Part shown: positions 1-9,168 of the stretch, in pieces | How the letters are laid out: each line of letters opens with the position of its first letter | Position numbering within the stretch: position 1 is the stretch's first letter | Assembly: GCA_037349315.1 (NCBI GenBank) | Contig: JBAIAC010000057.1 | Span: 16,275,501 to 16,339,500 of the forward strand | Direction of reading: 5' to 3' | From: Chelydra serpentina | Taxonomy: Eukaryota; Chordata; Testudines; Chelydridae | DNA length: 64,000 bases | Program-made: the position numbers and the translations under genes | The notes under the pieces: generated by a model | The model's database searches: none | What the model was told of the DNA's origin: nothing | What the model saw: the letters and a program-made list of their open reading frames with translations, nothing else

Positions 1-583
1 TATCTCAGGAGCTGTCCTGAGAGATAGCAGAATTAAAATGTGGACGGTAAACCCAGAATTGGTGTGAATGCCTCTTTTTGTGCTTTCCCCTCAGTGTCCC
101 CTTGTCTGACCATTCCTAAAGGCTGGTGATTAATAGACCAAGCCAAAGTGCACAAGTCAATCAGCAGCAAATGTCAGATTTAATAGAAGGCATAAATGTC
201 TCCTTTTAAATGCAGTCCATGTATAATCAATACCCTCTTATTATTCCCCAACGCTCATGATTTGTTGGCACAAGGACTTTTAATTGGGAAGCCTGGAACT
301 ATTGAGAGATGGTAAACAAGCTTGAGGCAATTGATCTGAACACAGCAAGTCAAAGACAAGGGTGATACTGAACAAACTAGACCATATCAGAACAGAGACC
401 CTCCTGCAGAATGGAAATTCTGAGACTTGACTAGCTCTAGTAAGGTCCCAAGACACTGGCTCAGGAAAATAGCTGCTGGTGTCATGCAGTCATCAGTAGC
501 TGAATGCCAAGAGCAATGTAGCACAGAATCACAGAGGCAAGAGATAGCAAAGGCCTTTCTGTTTCCTCTCATCCATCTCTTTA
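1..583. other. No gene recognised
   Basis: AT-rich unique-looking sequence. The short open frames here show no domain, repeat or codon pattern that I recognise. No terminal repeats were seen. Confidence 0.5.
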
Positions 584-764
584 GGGGGGAGGGATAGCTC
601 AGTGGATTGAGCATTGGCCTGCTAAACCCAGGGTTGTGAGTTCAATCCTTGAGGGGGCCATTTGGGGATCTGGGGCAAAACTTGGGGATTGGTCCTGCTT
701 TGAGCAGGGGGTTGGACTAGATGACTTCCTAAGGTCGCTTCCAACCCTGAGATTCTATGATTCA
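584..764 (+). mobile_element. tRNA-derived SINE, full length
   Basis: The 5' part is a tRNA-like RNA polymerase III promoter. The A box TAGCTCAGTGG lies at 595-605 and the B box GGTTGTGAGTTCAATCC at 632-648. A short body (GAGGGGGCCATTTGGGGATC) follows, then a tail with GGGTTGGACTAGATGAC and GATTCTATGA that copies the 3' end of CR1 LINEs. That combination is the known design of the turtle tRNA-type SINEs, which borrow CR1 machinery through the shared tail. Other copies here are at 13496-13670 (minus strand) and 15834-16014. It encodes no protein. Confidence 0.9.
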
Positions 765-1112
765 TCGAATCTCAGGGTTGGAAGGGACCTCAGGAGGTCA
801 TCTAGTCCAACCCCCTGCTCAAAGCAGGACCAACCCCAACTAGATCATCCCAGCCAGGGCTTTGTCAAGCCTGACCTTAAAAACCTCTAAGGAAGGAGAT
901 TCCACCACCTCCCTAGGTAACCCATTCCAGTGCTTCACCACCCTACTAGTTAAAAAGGTTTTCCTAATATCCAACCTAAACCTCCCCCTCTGCAACTTGA
1001 GACCATTACTCCTTGTTCTGTCATCTTCTACCACTGAGAACAGTCTAGATCCATCCTCTTGGGAACCCCCTTTTAGGTAGTTGAAAGCAGCTATCAAATC
1101 CCCCCTCACTCT
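765..1112 (-). mobile_element. CR1 LINE, 5'-truncated 3' end
   Basis: On the minus strand the last about 90 codons of CR1 ORF2 are readable (1109-840), including [36 protein letters not shown] short 3' UTR follows, ending in the family's repeated ATTCTATGA-type tail near 765. The piece abuts the 3' end of the upstream SINE, so the two similar tails meet head-on. Extreme 5' truncation is normal for CR1. Confidence 0.9.
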
Positions 1113-1590
1113 GATTCTTTGCCAGTGCAGGGTTGTTCCCTACAGACTTCTCCGTAATGCTTTGTCCAATCAAATTTGAAAGCTCAAAGGCAATGATGTT
1201 TCTCACAAACCCTAATACATCTTGGTTTAGGTAACTATTGTTGTGAACGCTCTGGAGCAGAACTGCAGGTAGCAGAGGAGGGAAAGCCTAGGAGCAAAGC
1301 TAGTCACCATATTTCACGGTGACCCATGGAATGGACTTAAAGGAAGTGGTAAAACTGCACAAGTGTATTCTGTTGTTGTCTCTGTATGGTACAGAAGTAT
1401 TCGACTGGGCTACTTTTGCACTGATTGAGTTACCACTAGAATAGATTGACCATGAGAATAAGTATTAACTTTCCCTGGTAAACATGACACCATCACTCGC
1501 CCAACATGGAGGATAAACTAAGGGGTGGAATGTCTCCTCTGTGTGGCAAAAGGCAGTTTAAGAGTCTTTTCTCTCATCATTCCAGCCTAA
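1113..1590. other. No gene recognised
   Basis: Unique-looking flank between the CR1 fragment and the left end of Harbinger element A. Nothing further is supported. Confidence 0.5.
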
Positions 1591-2089
1591 GGCCTTGTCT
1601 ACAATGCACAGTTTTGTTGATGCGAGTTACGCCAATGATCAAAAAATGTTAATAACCGGTAAATAATAACATCGCTTGTGCAAGTTCACACAATGCTCCT
1701 TCTGTCAGCAAAGTGCATCCTCACTTGGTGCTCTAGCATTGACAGTGAAAGCAGTGCACTGTCTGTAGCTATCCCATTGTGCTACTCACCACCTGCTGCA
1801 GCAATGACCTGTGGGAAGGTGAAGTGGATCACGGGGCATCTTGGGTGTAGGCTCAACGTCCCGTGTTGCAGTATTTTCCCTTCCATTATTCCATGGACTT
1901 TCAACTCCATTTTGCGGCATTTCTTAATGGCCCCTGTTTACTGTGAACCTGCCATATCTTCTGACATAATGGATCCCTCACTGCTCTCTACTGTTGTGGT
2001 CACTGTTATGAATATACCGTGGATGGTCATGCAGTATATCATGAACTCTCAGTCTGAACAGGAATCACAGTTGCCTGACCTGCTGAAGA

Positions 2090-3136
2090 TTACTTCTGGC
2101 ATTCACGGAGCAGCTGCACACAGTGAACTATTGCTTTGGGGCTCGTGGAACAAGCTTTGATCAGTGGGATCTCATTGTTATGTAGGTCTGTGGCGATGAG
2201 CAATGGCTGCAGAACTTTCAGATGCCAAAAGCCCCCTTCCTGGAACTGTGTGCGGAGTTTGCCCCAGCACTGCGGCAAAAGGCTACCAAAATGAGAGCTG
2301 CTCCTTTGGTGGAGAAGTGCATGGTGTTTGCTATATGGAAGCTGGCGACCCCAGACTGCTACTGGTCAGTCGTGAATCAGTTTTGAGTTGGGAAGTCCAA
2401 CATTGGGTCTGCATTAATGCAAGTGTGCAGGGCCTTTAATTGCATCCTGCTACGTAGAACTGTGAGTCTTGCCAATGTGTGTGAAATAGTGGATGGCTTT
2501 GCAGAAATGGGATTCCCTAACTGTGATGGGGCGATAGATGGCACGCATATTCTAATTTTCACCCCGGGCCATCTTGTGATGGAATGCATCAATACAAAGA
2601 GATACTTTTCTATGGTATTGCAGGTGCTTGTGAATCACCAGAGGCATTTCACTGACATCAAAGCAGGGTGGTCCAGGAAGGTGCATTATGCTCTCATTTT
2701 CCGGAAAACTGGCTTATACAAAAACCTCCAAGCAGGGACTTTCTTTCCCGACCAGAAGATTCCAATAGAGGATATTGAAATGCCCATAGTGATCCTGGGA
2801 GACCCAGCGTACCCCTTACTCCCATGGCTCATGAAGCCTTACACGGGAAACCTGGCCAGCAGCAAGGAGCACTTCAGCAATAGGCTGAGCAGGAGCAGAA
2901 TGAGCATAGAATCATTTGGCAGATTAAAAGCATGCAGGCGCTGCCTTTATGGCCGGTTAGATCTAAATGAGGAAAATATTCCCATGGTCAAAGCAGCCTG
3001 CTGTGCACTTCATAATATTTGTGAGGCTAAGGGTGAAAAGTTTTCCCCTGGGCAGAGTGCAGAAGCGGATCACCTGGTGGCTGATTTTGAGCAGCCAGTT
3101 ACCAGGGCTATTAGAGGGGCACAACGGGGGGGCTAG
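2090..3136 (+). pseudogene. Harbinger transposase, decayed (element A)
   Basis: This is a DDE_Tnp_4/HARBI1-type nuclease that would cut and rejoin transposon ends. The well-preserved part is 2417-3136. It contains GFPNCDGAIDGTH (first catalytic Asp about 2533), FTDIKAGWSRKVHYALIF, VILGDPAYPLLPWLMKP (second Asp about 2801) and SIESFGRLK, where the third acidic residue of the triad is expected, then CCALHNICEAKGE near the C-terminus. The N-terminal part (about 2090-2400) aligns with element B only in broken frames. There is a stop near 2185 and a shift near 2385. Element B's transposase (25818-27112) is the best guide to the original frame. It is not functional as read. Confidence 0.88.
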
Positions 3137-3438
3137 TTGAATTGGGGAGACTTTGAGGCAACATTTTGACAATGAGCACCGGTAATATGTCTTTTGATAT
3201 GGCACTCCACCATGCTTTGTTAACTTGCCACCTTGTATGAAAATGTTGATGATTCTTGACCATGATTTGTAGTCAGCAAATGATGAAATTGCCATTGTGT
3301 ATTCCAGCAGCACCCACCGTGTTTTGGAGACAAATAAAGATTGGTTATCTTTCAGGGAGTTTGTTTTTATTAAATACCAATTAACAACACACACAAAAGT
3401 CTTGGTGGTGTTACCGAAATTCCATTACCGGAATGCTT

Positions 3439-3640
3439 TTATCCGTGAGGTTTCCCTTCTTTGGCTTGGCAGTAACAGTAGAAAGGGCAGCCCCCGAATC
3501 CAGAAGGCAAGAATAAACAGTTCCTCCCAAAGTTAGATGAACCTGGGGGTCGTTGGAGGAACAAACATAAGTAGTAAAATCGTTTGAATAGGTGACAAGA
3601 GGACCCCCCGGTCGCCGTCATTCCTCGCTCTCAACAGCGT
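3439..3640 (-). pseudogene. Retroviral protease fragment
   Basis: One minus-strand frame includes LLDSGAALSTV. Asp-Ser-Gly-Ala is the active-site signature of a retropepsin-type aspartic protease, which cleaves Gag-Pol. Only about 60 codons survive. The gag side is separated by the inverted repeat at about 3700-4079, and the downstream polymerase is missing. Confidence 0.6.
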
Positions 3641-3689
3641 CTGTTCGTTCCACACCCATCTGTTGCCGCTGTCGGTCTGGGTGAGGGGG

Positions 3690-4079
3690 CTGTATTTTTA
3701 GCAGCCGCCGAAGCCGCTTCCACTTACCTGTGGGTGGTCCACCGGTGTGCGTGCAGGAGGCCGCCTCCACCGAATTGCCGCCAAATCCGCAGCACCGGTG
3801 GACCTCCCGCAGGTAAGCGGAAGCGGCTTCGGCGGCAGGGCGGAAGTGCTGCTACCTGCCGCCAAAGCCGCTTCCGCTTACCTGCAGGAGGTCCGCTTCG
3901 GCGGCAATTCAGCGGAGGGGGCCTCCTGCACGCACACCGGCGGACCACCCGCAGGTAAGCTGGGGCGGCTTCAGTGGCGGGGGAGGACGAGCACGCCCCT
4001 GGCAGCAGGCTTTTACGCCCCTGCCAGCAGTGCACCCCGAGGCGAGTGCCTCAGTCGCCTCGCCCTAGTTACGACCCTG
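3690..4079. repeat. GC-rich long inverted repeat, probably non-autonomous hAT
   Basis: From 3705 to 3980 the sequence folds on itself around about 3843. The CCGCCGAAGCCGCTTCC / CACTTACCTG / GGTGGTCC blocks of the left half recur inverted in the right half (GGACCACCCGCAGGTAAGC, GGCGGCTTC). The right end reads CCCTAGTTACGACCCTG (4063-4079); its inverse begins CAGGGTCG, which looks like a hAT end. I could not find the matching left end or an 8-bp duplication. It separates the gag and protease fragments, so it inserted after the provirus. Confidence 0.5.
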
Positions 4080-4084
4080 ACTGA

Positions 4085-4270
4085 GAGATAAAAATAAGCC
4101 GGACTGTGGACTGTGTGTCCGTGGCCTTGGGGGTCTATGTTAGTATAGATACAAAATGCTTTACAAAGTCTCTCATAAAAGTCAGAGGGGTGCTCTTCTT
4201 TCCCCTGTACAGTATTACAGAGGGAATTACGGCCTAAATCAAAAAGCCTAGTACAGATTTCCTTACTCAC
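4085..4270 (-). pseudogene. gag capsid fragment (endogenous retrovirus)
   Basis: The minus-strand frame from 4270 contains HPSDFYERLCKAF followed by an IDPQ tail. This resembles the conserved segment of gammaretroviral-type capsid (an ExPSxFxERLxEA...YTxxDP pattern). The frame breaks near 4085, where a GC-rich inverted repeat has inserted. Upstream gag towards the primer-binding site (4300-4600) is not readable as one frame. No functional protein can come from it. Confidence 0.6.
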
Positions 4271-4604
4271 ACTGACTGCTACAGGGGACGGGACAGAAGG
4301 ATCTCAATTCGACCTCAGGGCTTCATCGCACGCTATGGCTTCCATTCTGAGGAATTACGAACGAGAGGCTCAGTCCCGCCCACACACCCAACACCCAAGT
4401 GTATGAGACAGAAAATATTAACCAGTTAACCAGAACAGAACCAGAACCAGAACAGATAGTGTTTCCTTATCCTATTAGGACTCACCTTATCGGAGCACGA
4501 ACCCCAGGGGCTGCGGTGAAGTTAGAAAGAGGGGCTAAGCACCCCGTTGGCGCCGTTCCTAGTTCGCTGCAGCCGTCTGGAGTCCAATGTCCGAGCTAGA
4601 AGCA

Positions 4605-4622
4605 GTCCCATCTGGGTCACCA
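4605..4622 (-). other. Retroviral primer-binding site
   Basis: Five bases after the LTR end the minus strand reads TGGTGACCCAGATGGGAC. The leading TGG matches the CCA terminus of a tRNA. I did not assign the tRNA. Confidence 0.65.
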
Positions 4623-4627
4623 GAAAC

Positions 4628-5026
4628 TGTTACCAAAATATCAGGTCCACCTAGCTGAGCGCCAATAACAGCCAGACAGGGATAAGGAAAGAAAAGGTTG
4701 CTTTATTCTGCCAGAGTAAAGGAGAGCCTTGCAGTATGCCAAAGACTCTAACTTACACAGAAACCAAAGGTCTTTTATACACACTTAGACAAAGCCCTGG
4801 TTGTGTTAACACTTGATTGGTGGTTGCCAGACCCCGGACGTCTGCTATCTGGTCAGTGAAAACCAGTTTGGGGCCAGGTCCCTCTGCCTCAAGGCAGAGG
4901 AAAGAAGACAGTTCAAAAGTTCAGGGTACTGTGTACGTGAGGCATCTACTTCCCCCTAGTGGCCGCTGGTTGCCATTGCTGCTGGTTGTTAAGTGGGGGC
5001 AGTCATTGTACCTTATGACTTTCACA
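4628..5026 (-). repeat. 5' LTR of the provirus remnant
   Basis: Read on the minus strand it starts TGTGAAAGTC and ends GGTAACA. It contains a TATA box (GTATAAAAGA, 4780-4771) and a polyadenylation signal (AATAAA, 4707-4702), in the order and spacing expected for U3-R-U5. The upstream boundary is set by the GTGG duplication. Confidence 0.75.
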
Positions 5027-5089
5027 GTGGGAAGGGAGATAACAGTGAAGGGCAGTGTAGGCTCTCATGGCTGTGTGTAAGTCCAGCTA

Positions 5090-5490
5090 TCATTTTGGAA
5101 GCTGTCTGAAGAGGTGGAGTGAACAGGGTACCAAGACGGGCAGGGGAGTTGCAAGGAATGTGTGGGAGGAGTTTGGAGAGAGCATGGAAAGCAGTTCTGT
5201 ATTGGCGGGAGCAGAGGAGGGGGCAAGCATGCATGTATTCTGCCTGCAGCGTGATTTCAACATCTCTGTTTGCTTCTCCATCATTTTTATCATCCACCCC
5301 TGGCCCTTTACAATTTGCTCCTGGCTCTCCTTTCTGTCTTGCCAGTCTATTTTAAATGTTTCCTTTAAAGTCTCTCTCCACTCCCTGCATTCTTGTTTTC
5401 CGACCTCTGAGGATTGGAGCATCTCTCTGAACATGTCCTCCTTGCTTCTCCTTGGTCACTTCCTTACCTGGCGGAGGCGCTCCGCTGGTG
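5090..5490 (-). pseudogene. Myb/SANT-like Harbinger protein, exon 2 (element A)
   Basis: This is the C-terminal part of the transposon's DNA-binding partner protein. After a plausible acceptor (CCTACACACCAG on the minus strand) the frame reads ERLRQVRK, one TGA stop, then RRSKEDMFREMLQSS and a charged coiled-coil-like stretch (ESQEQIVK, MMEKQTEMLKS). It aligns residue by residue with element B's exon 2 (QRLAKIRSKKKRNRDDMFSE). The first exon is at 7128-6664 and a third gene lies in the intron between them. Inactivated by the stop and by the insertions. Confidence 0.72.
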
Positions 5491-5665
5491 TGTAGGGGGT
5501 TCCCCACAAGCCAGATCCGCAGAAGCACAAGAAACAATAAACAGAAGCATGATTGTTAGTTCATGCACAGCATTGAATCATTATAGTAAAATACACCTCT
5601 CTTTAAATACAAATCAGTTTCTCACTGTTCCTTGGCACGCACACAGCTCGGCGAACACCCTAAAC

Positions 5666-6073
5666 ATGGTGAGTTCAGCCTGGGGTGGGTGGCACTCAAG
5701 ATGGGGCACATGGTCTAGGTGTTTTTTAAGGGGATCACTGCAGGCAACTTGGGAAAATATTGTACATTTTACCACTGTTTTCCACAGGCAGGGGGTCATT
5801 GAAGCTGATATCTCACTCCTGAGCATAAGCAAGGATGCAGGGGTGCATCTTCTGCACGTGTGCGGCTTCAGGCCTGATCCCTATGCTACTCGCCTGTGTG
5901 CCACTTTGGTCCCAGTACAAGTGATTGCTGATTGGCATGGGAAAGTTTCCTACAATGGGGGAAGGAACAAAGCAGCTCTGTCAAGGAACCTTCAGCAGAG
6001 TATTGGCGAGTACTCCCAGGAAAGTTTCCTAGATATCTCTCTGGAAGATTCCCGTGAAATCTCAGAGCATTAA
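5666..6073 (+). pseudogene. Third Harbinger gene, BEN-like (element A copy)
   Basis: Predicted two-exon gene nested antisense in the Myb intron. Exon 1 ends in ATG (5666-5668) directly before the donor GTGAGT. The acceptor is TTTTCCACAGGCAG, with two candidate AGs; the second (5790-5791) puts the ATG in frame with exon 2. Exon 2 (5792-6073) encodes DISLLSI, then DPYATRLCATLVP, HGKVSYNGGRNKAALSRNL and ESFLDISLEDSREI. This parallels element B's copy (HGRVSFHGARDKAALPRNL and ESFLEMSPEDFRSI). A one-base loss near the C-terminus ends the frame about five codons early. No family could be confirmed without a search. The pattern of helices and PxxVLL-type spacing in B suggests a BEN domain. Confidence 0.6.
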
Positions 6074-6224
6074 CATACTGTTCCACCACACTGCTTAGCT
6101 GCACAGTGGAATGTGTAACACACTCAAACACAGCTAGTCTTGTACATTTCTATCCGTTCACCCACTTCTAGAACATACAGAGCAAAGACAGCTGGACCTC
6201 ATATAACTGAGCAGCAGCCACTCA

Positions 6225-6600
6225 AAAAGATGAAAAAGAACAGGAGTACTTGTGACACCTTAGGGCTTGTCTATACTACCCGGGTAGTGATCGATCTTTC
6301 AGGGATCGATTTTTCACGTCTAGTGTAGACGCGAATAAATCGATCCCCGATTGCTCTGCCGTCGACTCCGGAAATCCACCGCAGTGAGAGGCGGAAGCGG
6401 AGTCGACGGGGGAGCGGTGGCAGTCAACCCTGCGGCGTCCTTAGGGCGCGCTAAGTTGATCAAGGTACGTTGACTTCAGCTACGTTATTCACGTAGCTGA
6501 AGTTGCGTACCTTACATCGACCCCCTACCCCCTCCCCCTCAGTGTAGACCAGGCCTTAGAGACTAACAAATGTATTTGAGAATAAGCTCTCTTCTCCTGC
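6225..6600 (-). mobile_element. Penelope-like element 3' end, split by a MITE
   Basis: GAACAGGAGTACTTGTGACACC, interrupted, then GAGACTAACAAATGTATTTG and GAATAAGCTC. This is the reverse complement of the PLE 3' end seen complete at 18894-18945 and 43005-43092. It is interrupted at TTA by the MITE at 6263-6555. The copy stops before the ribozyme-like core. It lies in the intron side of the element A Myb gene. Confidence 0.72.
6263..6555. mobile_element. Harbinger-type MITE, 293 bp, TTA target duplication
   Basis: The ends are GGGCTTGTCTATACTACCCG and (inverse) GGCCTGGTCTACACTGAGGG. Both flanks are TTA (6260-6262, 6556-6558), the 3-bp duplication typical of PIF/Harbinger. The interior is rich in TCGAT motifs and self-complementary (the TGACTTCAGCTACG block and its inverse). 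It has no coding capacity and must use a transposase in trans. Removing it restores a continuous PLE end. Confidence 0.9.
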
Positions 6601-6663
6601 ATCATGCACACCAGAGACAGACTGCTGGGACTGGCTAGATCCCTCCGGAGTGGAAAAGAGGTC

Positions 6664-7128
6664 CTAACTTGCTTCATCACTGGACGACCCTACCGTGTGC
6701 TCCACATCGTCCTCCAACATGACCTCCTCATCCTCGACTTTGTCCTCAGAGTTGAGTCCACTGTCCGCCACCTCCAGTCTTACTGAAGTATCCACAGGGC
6801 TCTTGGCAGTGGAGGTGGAGTCGCTGCCAAGGATGGCTTCCAGCTCTTTATAGAAGTGGCAGGTCTTCACCTCAGTACCAGAGCAACGGTTTGACTCCCT
6901 TGCCTTCTGGTACACCTGCCTCAGCTCCTTTATCTTCGCACGGCACTGATGTGTGTCCTGTTCATAGACCTTCTGCAACATGCCACGAGAAATCTGACCA
7001 TAGGTATTGAAGTTCCTATGGCTGGAGTGGAGCTGGGACTGCACAGCCTCCTCTCCGCACAGTGCCAGCAGATCCAATAACTCAGGTGTGCTCCAACCGG
7101 GGGAGCGTTTGCTGTGTGGAGCCGCCAT
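6664..7128 (-). pseudogene. Myb/SANT-like Harbinger protein, exon 1 (element A)
   Basis: The open frame of 154 codons begins MAAPHSKRSPGWSTPELLDL. A trihelix Myb/SANT-like domain covers about residues 10-105 (NTYGQISRGM, CRAKIKELRQVYQKARESN, CHFYKELEAILG), followed by a very acidic tail (EDKVEDEEVMLEDD). In PIF/Harbinger transposons this protein binds the ends and brings the transposase to the nucleus. It matches element B's exon 1 throughout (NTYAKVSKGM, HVKIKELRQAYQRTRDAN). The donor side is lost near the PLE insertion. The frame itself is intact, unlike the transposase. Confidence 0.85.
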
Positions 7129-7360
7129 GGGCAGCTGGGAAGATGTGATGTGAACTCTCTACACTGAGCAAACAGTAATACTTTGCCGCTAAAACTTTGT
7201 GGCAAAAAGTCCCATGTCTCTCGTTGAGGTGGTTTTATTTTGTCACCAAAACTGCAGAGTTTTGTCACCAAAAGTGGCATTGCAGTACGTACACTTCCAC
7301 TGGTTTGCTGCCAAAAGCTGCATTTTGCTGACAAAACTCTGTAGTTTAGATAAACACACG

Positions 7361-8115
7361 GGATGCTAACACTAGTGTCTTGGCCAGATTCCAACAACTG
7401 ACTGCATAAAACCTCCGAGGTTTCAGCTGGATAAGGTTTTATAGTCTTCCTTATTTATTGTTATATGCCGTGTCTGTGTGTAAACAGCTGCTGCCATATT
7501 CCACTCCATCAGCACAGCACTTAAGCAACAGTCTAACTTTGTGCACATGGACAGTTCTATTGACTTTGGTTGCTAAACTGGGATCAAAATCCAAAGAAAT
7601 TCCACTGGACTCAATGAAATCAGAATCTGGCCCATAGTTTGAAAAGCACTGTGGGATCCTAGGTGCTGTATAAATTGAAGGTACTATTATTACTGTCTCT
7701 AGCTGTCGTTTTGGCACTGCAGCTGCTTCGGCTGTTCTCATTCCAGACACTGGCATGATGTGAATTCTCTGCCTATTGAGGATGGTTTCATTTCAGTTGT
7801 CAAGGACAATGCATTAAAACACTGCAACAGAGACAAAGACTGAAATTAACATTTGTAAAGGAGAAAAAGGACAAAAGAAATGGTTGAGAGACTTGTGACA
7901 AGGAAGGAAGTGAAATGAAAACGAAATCATCCTCAGCATTATCGGGCTGCACTAGGGGAAGGATGCTGGCTGTCACCCTGTTCAGAAGAGGAGGAATTGG
8001 CACATTGGCCTGTCGCCTGTGATCTGCCCTAGATGGGACGCACCGAAGCAGTGTGTAACATTATACTGAAAATGTGGTGCAGCTGAGAGCTAAAATTGAA
8101 GGTTGCATAGAGCCT
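7361..8115. other. No gene; small ancient SINE/LINE-like tail
   Basis: Mostly unique-looking. At about 7640-7700, CTGTGGGATCCTAGGTGCTG and ATAAATTGAAGGTACTATTA resemble the old L2/MIR-type 3' tail shared by amniotes. Nothing else is supported. Confidence 0.4.
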
Positions 8116-8123
8116 TCTCCCAT

Positions 8124-9160
8124 CGGGGGCGGCAGATTTGTATAATTTTGGGGGGTGCCCAGAAAAGGTCTAAGTCCTGCTCCACTCTCTGCCCCACACA
8201 CTTGCCTTGTAAGCCGATATATATTTTTAAAAATAATGTAAAAATATGAGGGCTCTAGGGTGGGGCTGGTGGTGAGGGTTTGGGGTGTGAGAGGGGCTCA
8301 GGCAGAGGGTTGGGGTGCAGGGGTGAGGGCTGTGGGGAGGGGCTGATGATGAGGAGGGGGCTCAGGGCTGGGGCAGAGGGGTTTGGGGTGTGGGAGGGGC
8401 TCAAGGCTGGGGCAGAGGGTTGGGGTGTGGGGGAGAGGGCTGCGGGCTGGGGCCAAGGATGAGGGTTCAGGGTGCAGGAGGGGGCCCAGGGCTTGGGCAG
8501 AGGGTAGGGGTGGGGGGGTGAGGGCTCTGGCTGGGGGTGCAGGCTCTGGGGTGGGGCAGGGCTGGGGATGAGGAGTTTGGGGTGCAGGCAGGCTGCCCGG
8601 GGACTGGGGCCAGAGGGGAGGACTCTCTCCTCCCCAGCAGCACACTCACCTCCACCACTGTCACTGCATGTGCTCCGAGGGCCCCTCTCCTCCCCTGTGG
8701 CAGGTGCACAGGGGGAGCTGCCATCACATGTGCGCCTCCCCCCCGCTGCTGCCCCTCACTGTAGCCTCACTTGGTGTGGGGGGTGGGGCTGCCCCTTACC
8801 CAGCGTGGGGCAGGAGCGGTGACTGTGGGCAGGGGGCTCCCTGTGCTGGTGGAGGGTCCCCGGTGGAAAAGGGAAGAGTCCTTCCTTTTCCTGGCACTAG
8901 CGGATGGGGGGTACTAGGACCCTGCGGCGGCAGTTGATACGCAGCATGGAGCTTCAGGGGGCAGCCACCAGCTTGAGACAGGGACGCTCTGGGCCCGGGG
9001 GAAGTGTGCGGGGCCAACACGTGGGGGTTGGGGGACACTCAGGGGCGACAGGCGGGGCTGGGGGAGAGACCTGGCCCTAAACATTGGTGGAGCTGGGCCC
9101 CCGGGCCCTGAATATTGCTGGAGCCTGGGCACCACGGGCCCATATAACTCGCTGCCCCTG
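8124..9160. mobile_element. Non-autonomous hAT transposon with 8-bp duplication
   Basis: Both sides carry TCTCCCAT (8116-8123 and 9161-9168), a perfect 8-bp target duplication as made by hAT transposases. The left end CGGGGGCGGCAGATTTGTAT and the inverted right end CAGGGGCAGCGAGTTATATG are degenerate inverted repeats of the CAGGGGCGGC type. The interior is G-rich on the plus strand, and its first half is a degenerate tandem repeat. Open frames in it are long only because stops are rare in such composition. No transposase is encoded. Confidence 0.88.
8260..8590. repeat. G-rich degenerate minisatellite inside the hAT
   Basis: Units such as GGGGCTCAGGGCTGGGGCAG and AGGGTTGGGGTG recur about every 45-70 bases with many variants. 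Runs of four or more G's at short spacing could form G-quadruplexes on the plus strand. It is a built-in part of the hAT element. Confidence 0.75.
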
Positions 9161-9168
9161 TCTCCCAT

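Larger units (their letters stand above)
3409..5026 (-). mobile_element. Endogenous retrovirus remnant, internally deleted
   Basis: The block is flanked on both sides by GTGG (3405-3408 and 5027-5030), a likely 4-bp target duplication. The right side is a 5' LTR (5026-4628, minus strand), followed by a primer-binding site, a gag fragment and a protease fragment. The left edge begins TGTTACCGAAAT, resembling the LTR's terminal TGTTACCAAAAT, so only the very tip of the 3' LTR remains. Polymerase and envelope regions are absent. It sits between the convergent transposase and Myb genes of Harbinger A. A 4-bp duplication and the gag similarity fit a gammaretrovirus-like element; this is inference. 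Confidence 0.75.
1591..7360 (+). mobile_element. Harbinger DNA transposon, element A (old, interrupted)
   Basis: The left end reads GGCCTTGTCTACAATGCACA then GTTTTGTTG. The right end near 7330-7358 reads GACAAAACTCTGTAGTTTAG. These are degenerate inverted copies of each other and match the termini of the MITE at 39295-40035 (GGGCTTGTCTACACTGGCAA and its inverse). Between them lie a decayed transposase (+), a Myb/SANT-like gene (-, exons at 7128-6664 and about 5490-5090) and a third small gene (+, 5666-6073), in the same order as element B at 24.9-29.8 kb. Two later insertions split it: a provirus remnant at 3409-5026 and a PLE end at about 6225-6600. PIF/Harbinger elements normally carry a DDE transposase plus a Myb-like protein. 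The exact right boundary is uncertain by a few bases. Confidence 0.85.

Noticed and set aside
595..648. Possible functional tRNA gene
   Set aside because: The A and B boxes are present, but the cloverleaf is degenerate and the sequence continues into a SINE body and CR1-like tail. The same holds for 15834 and the heads at 25157 and 25484.
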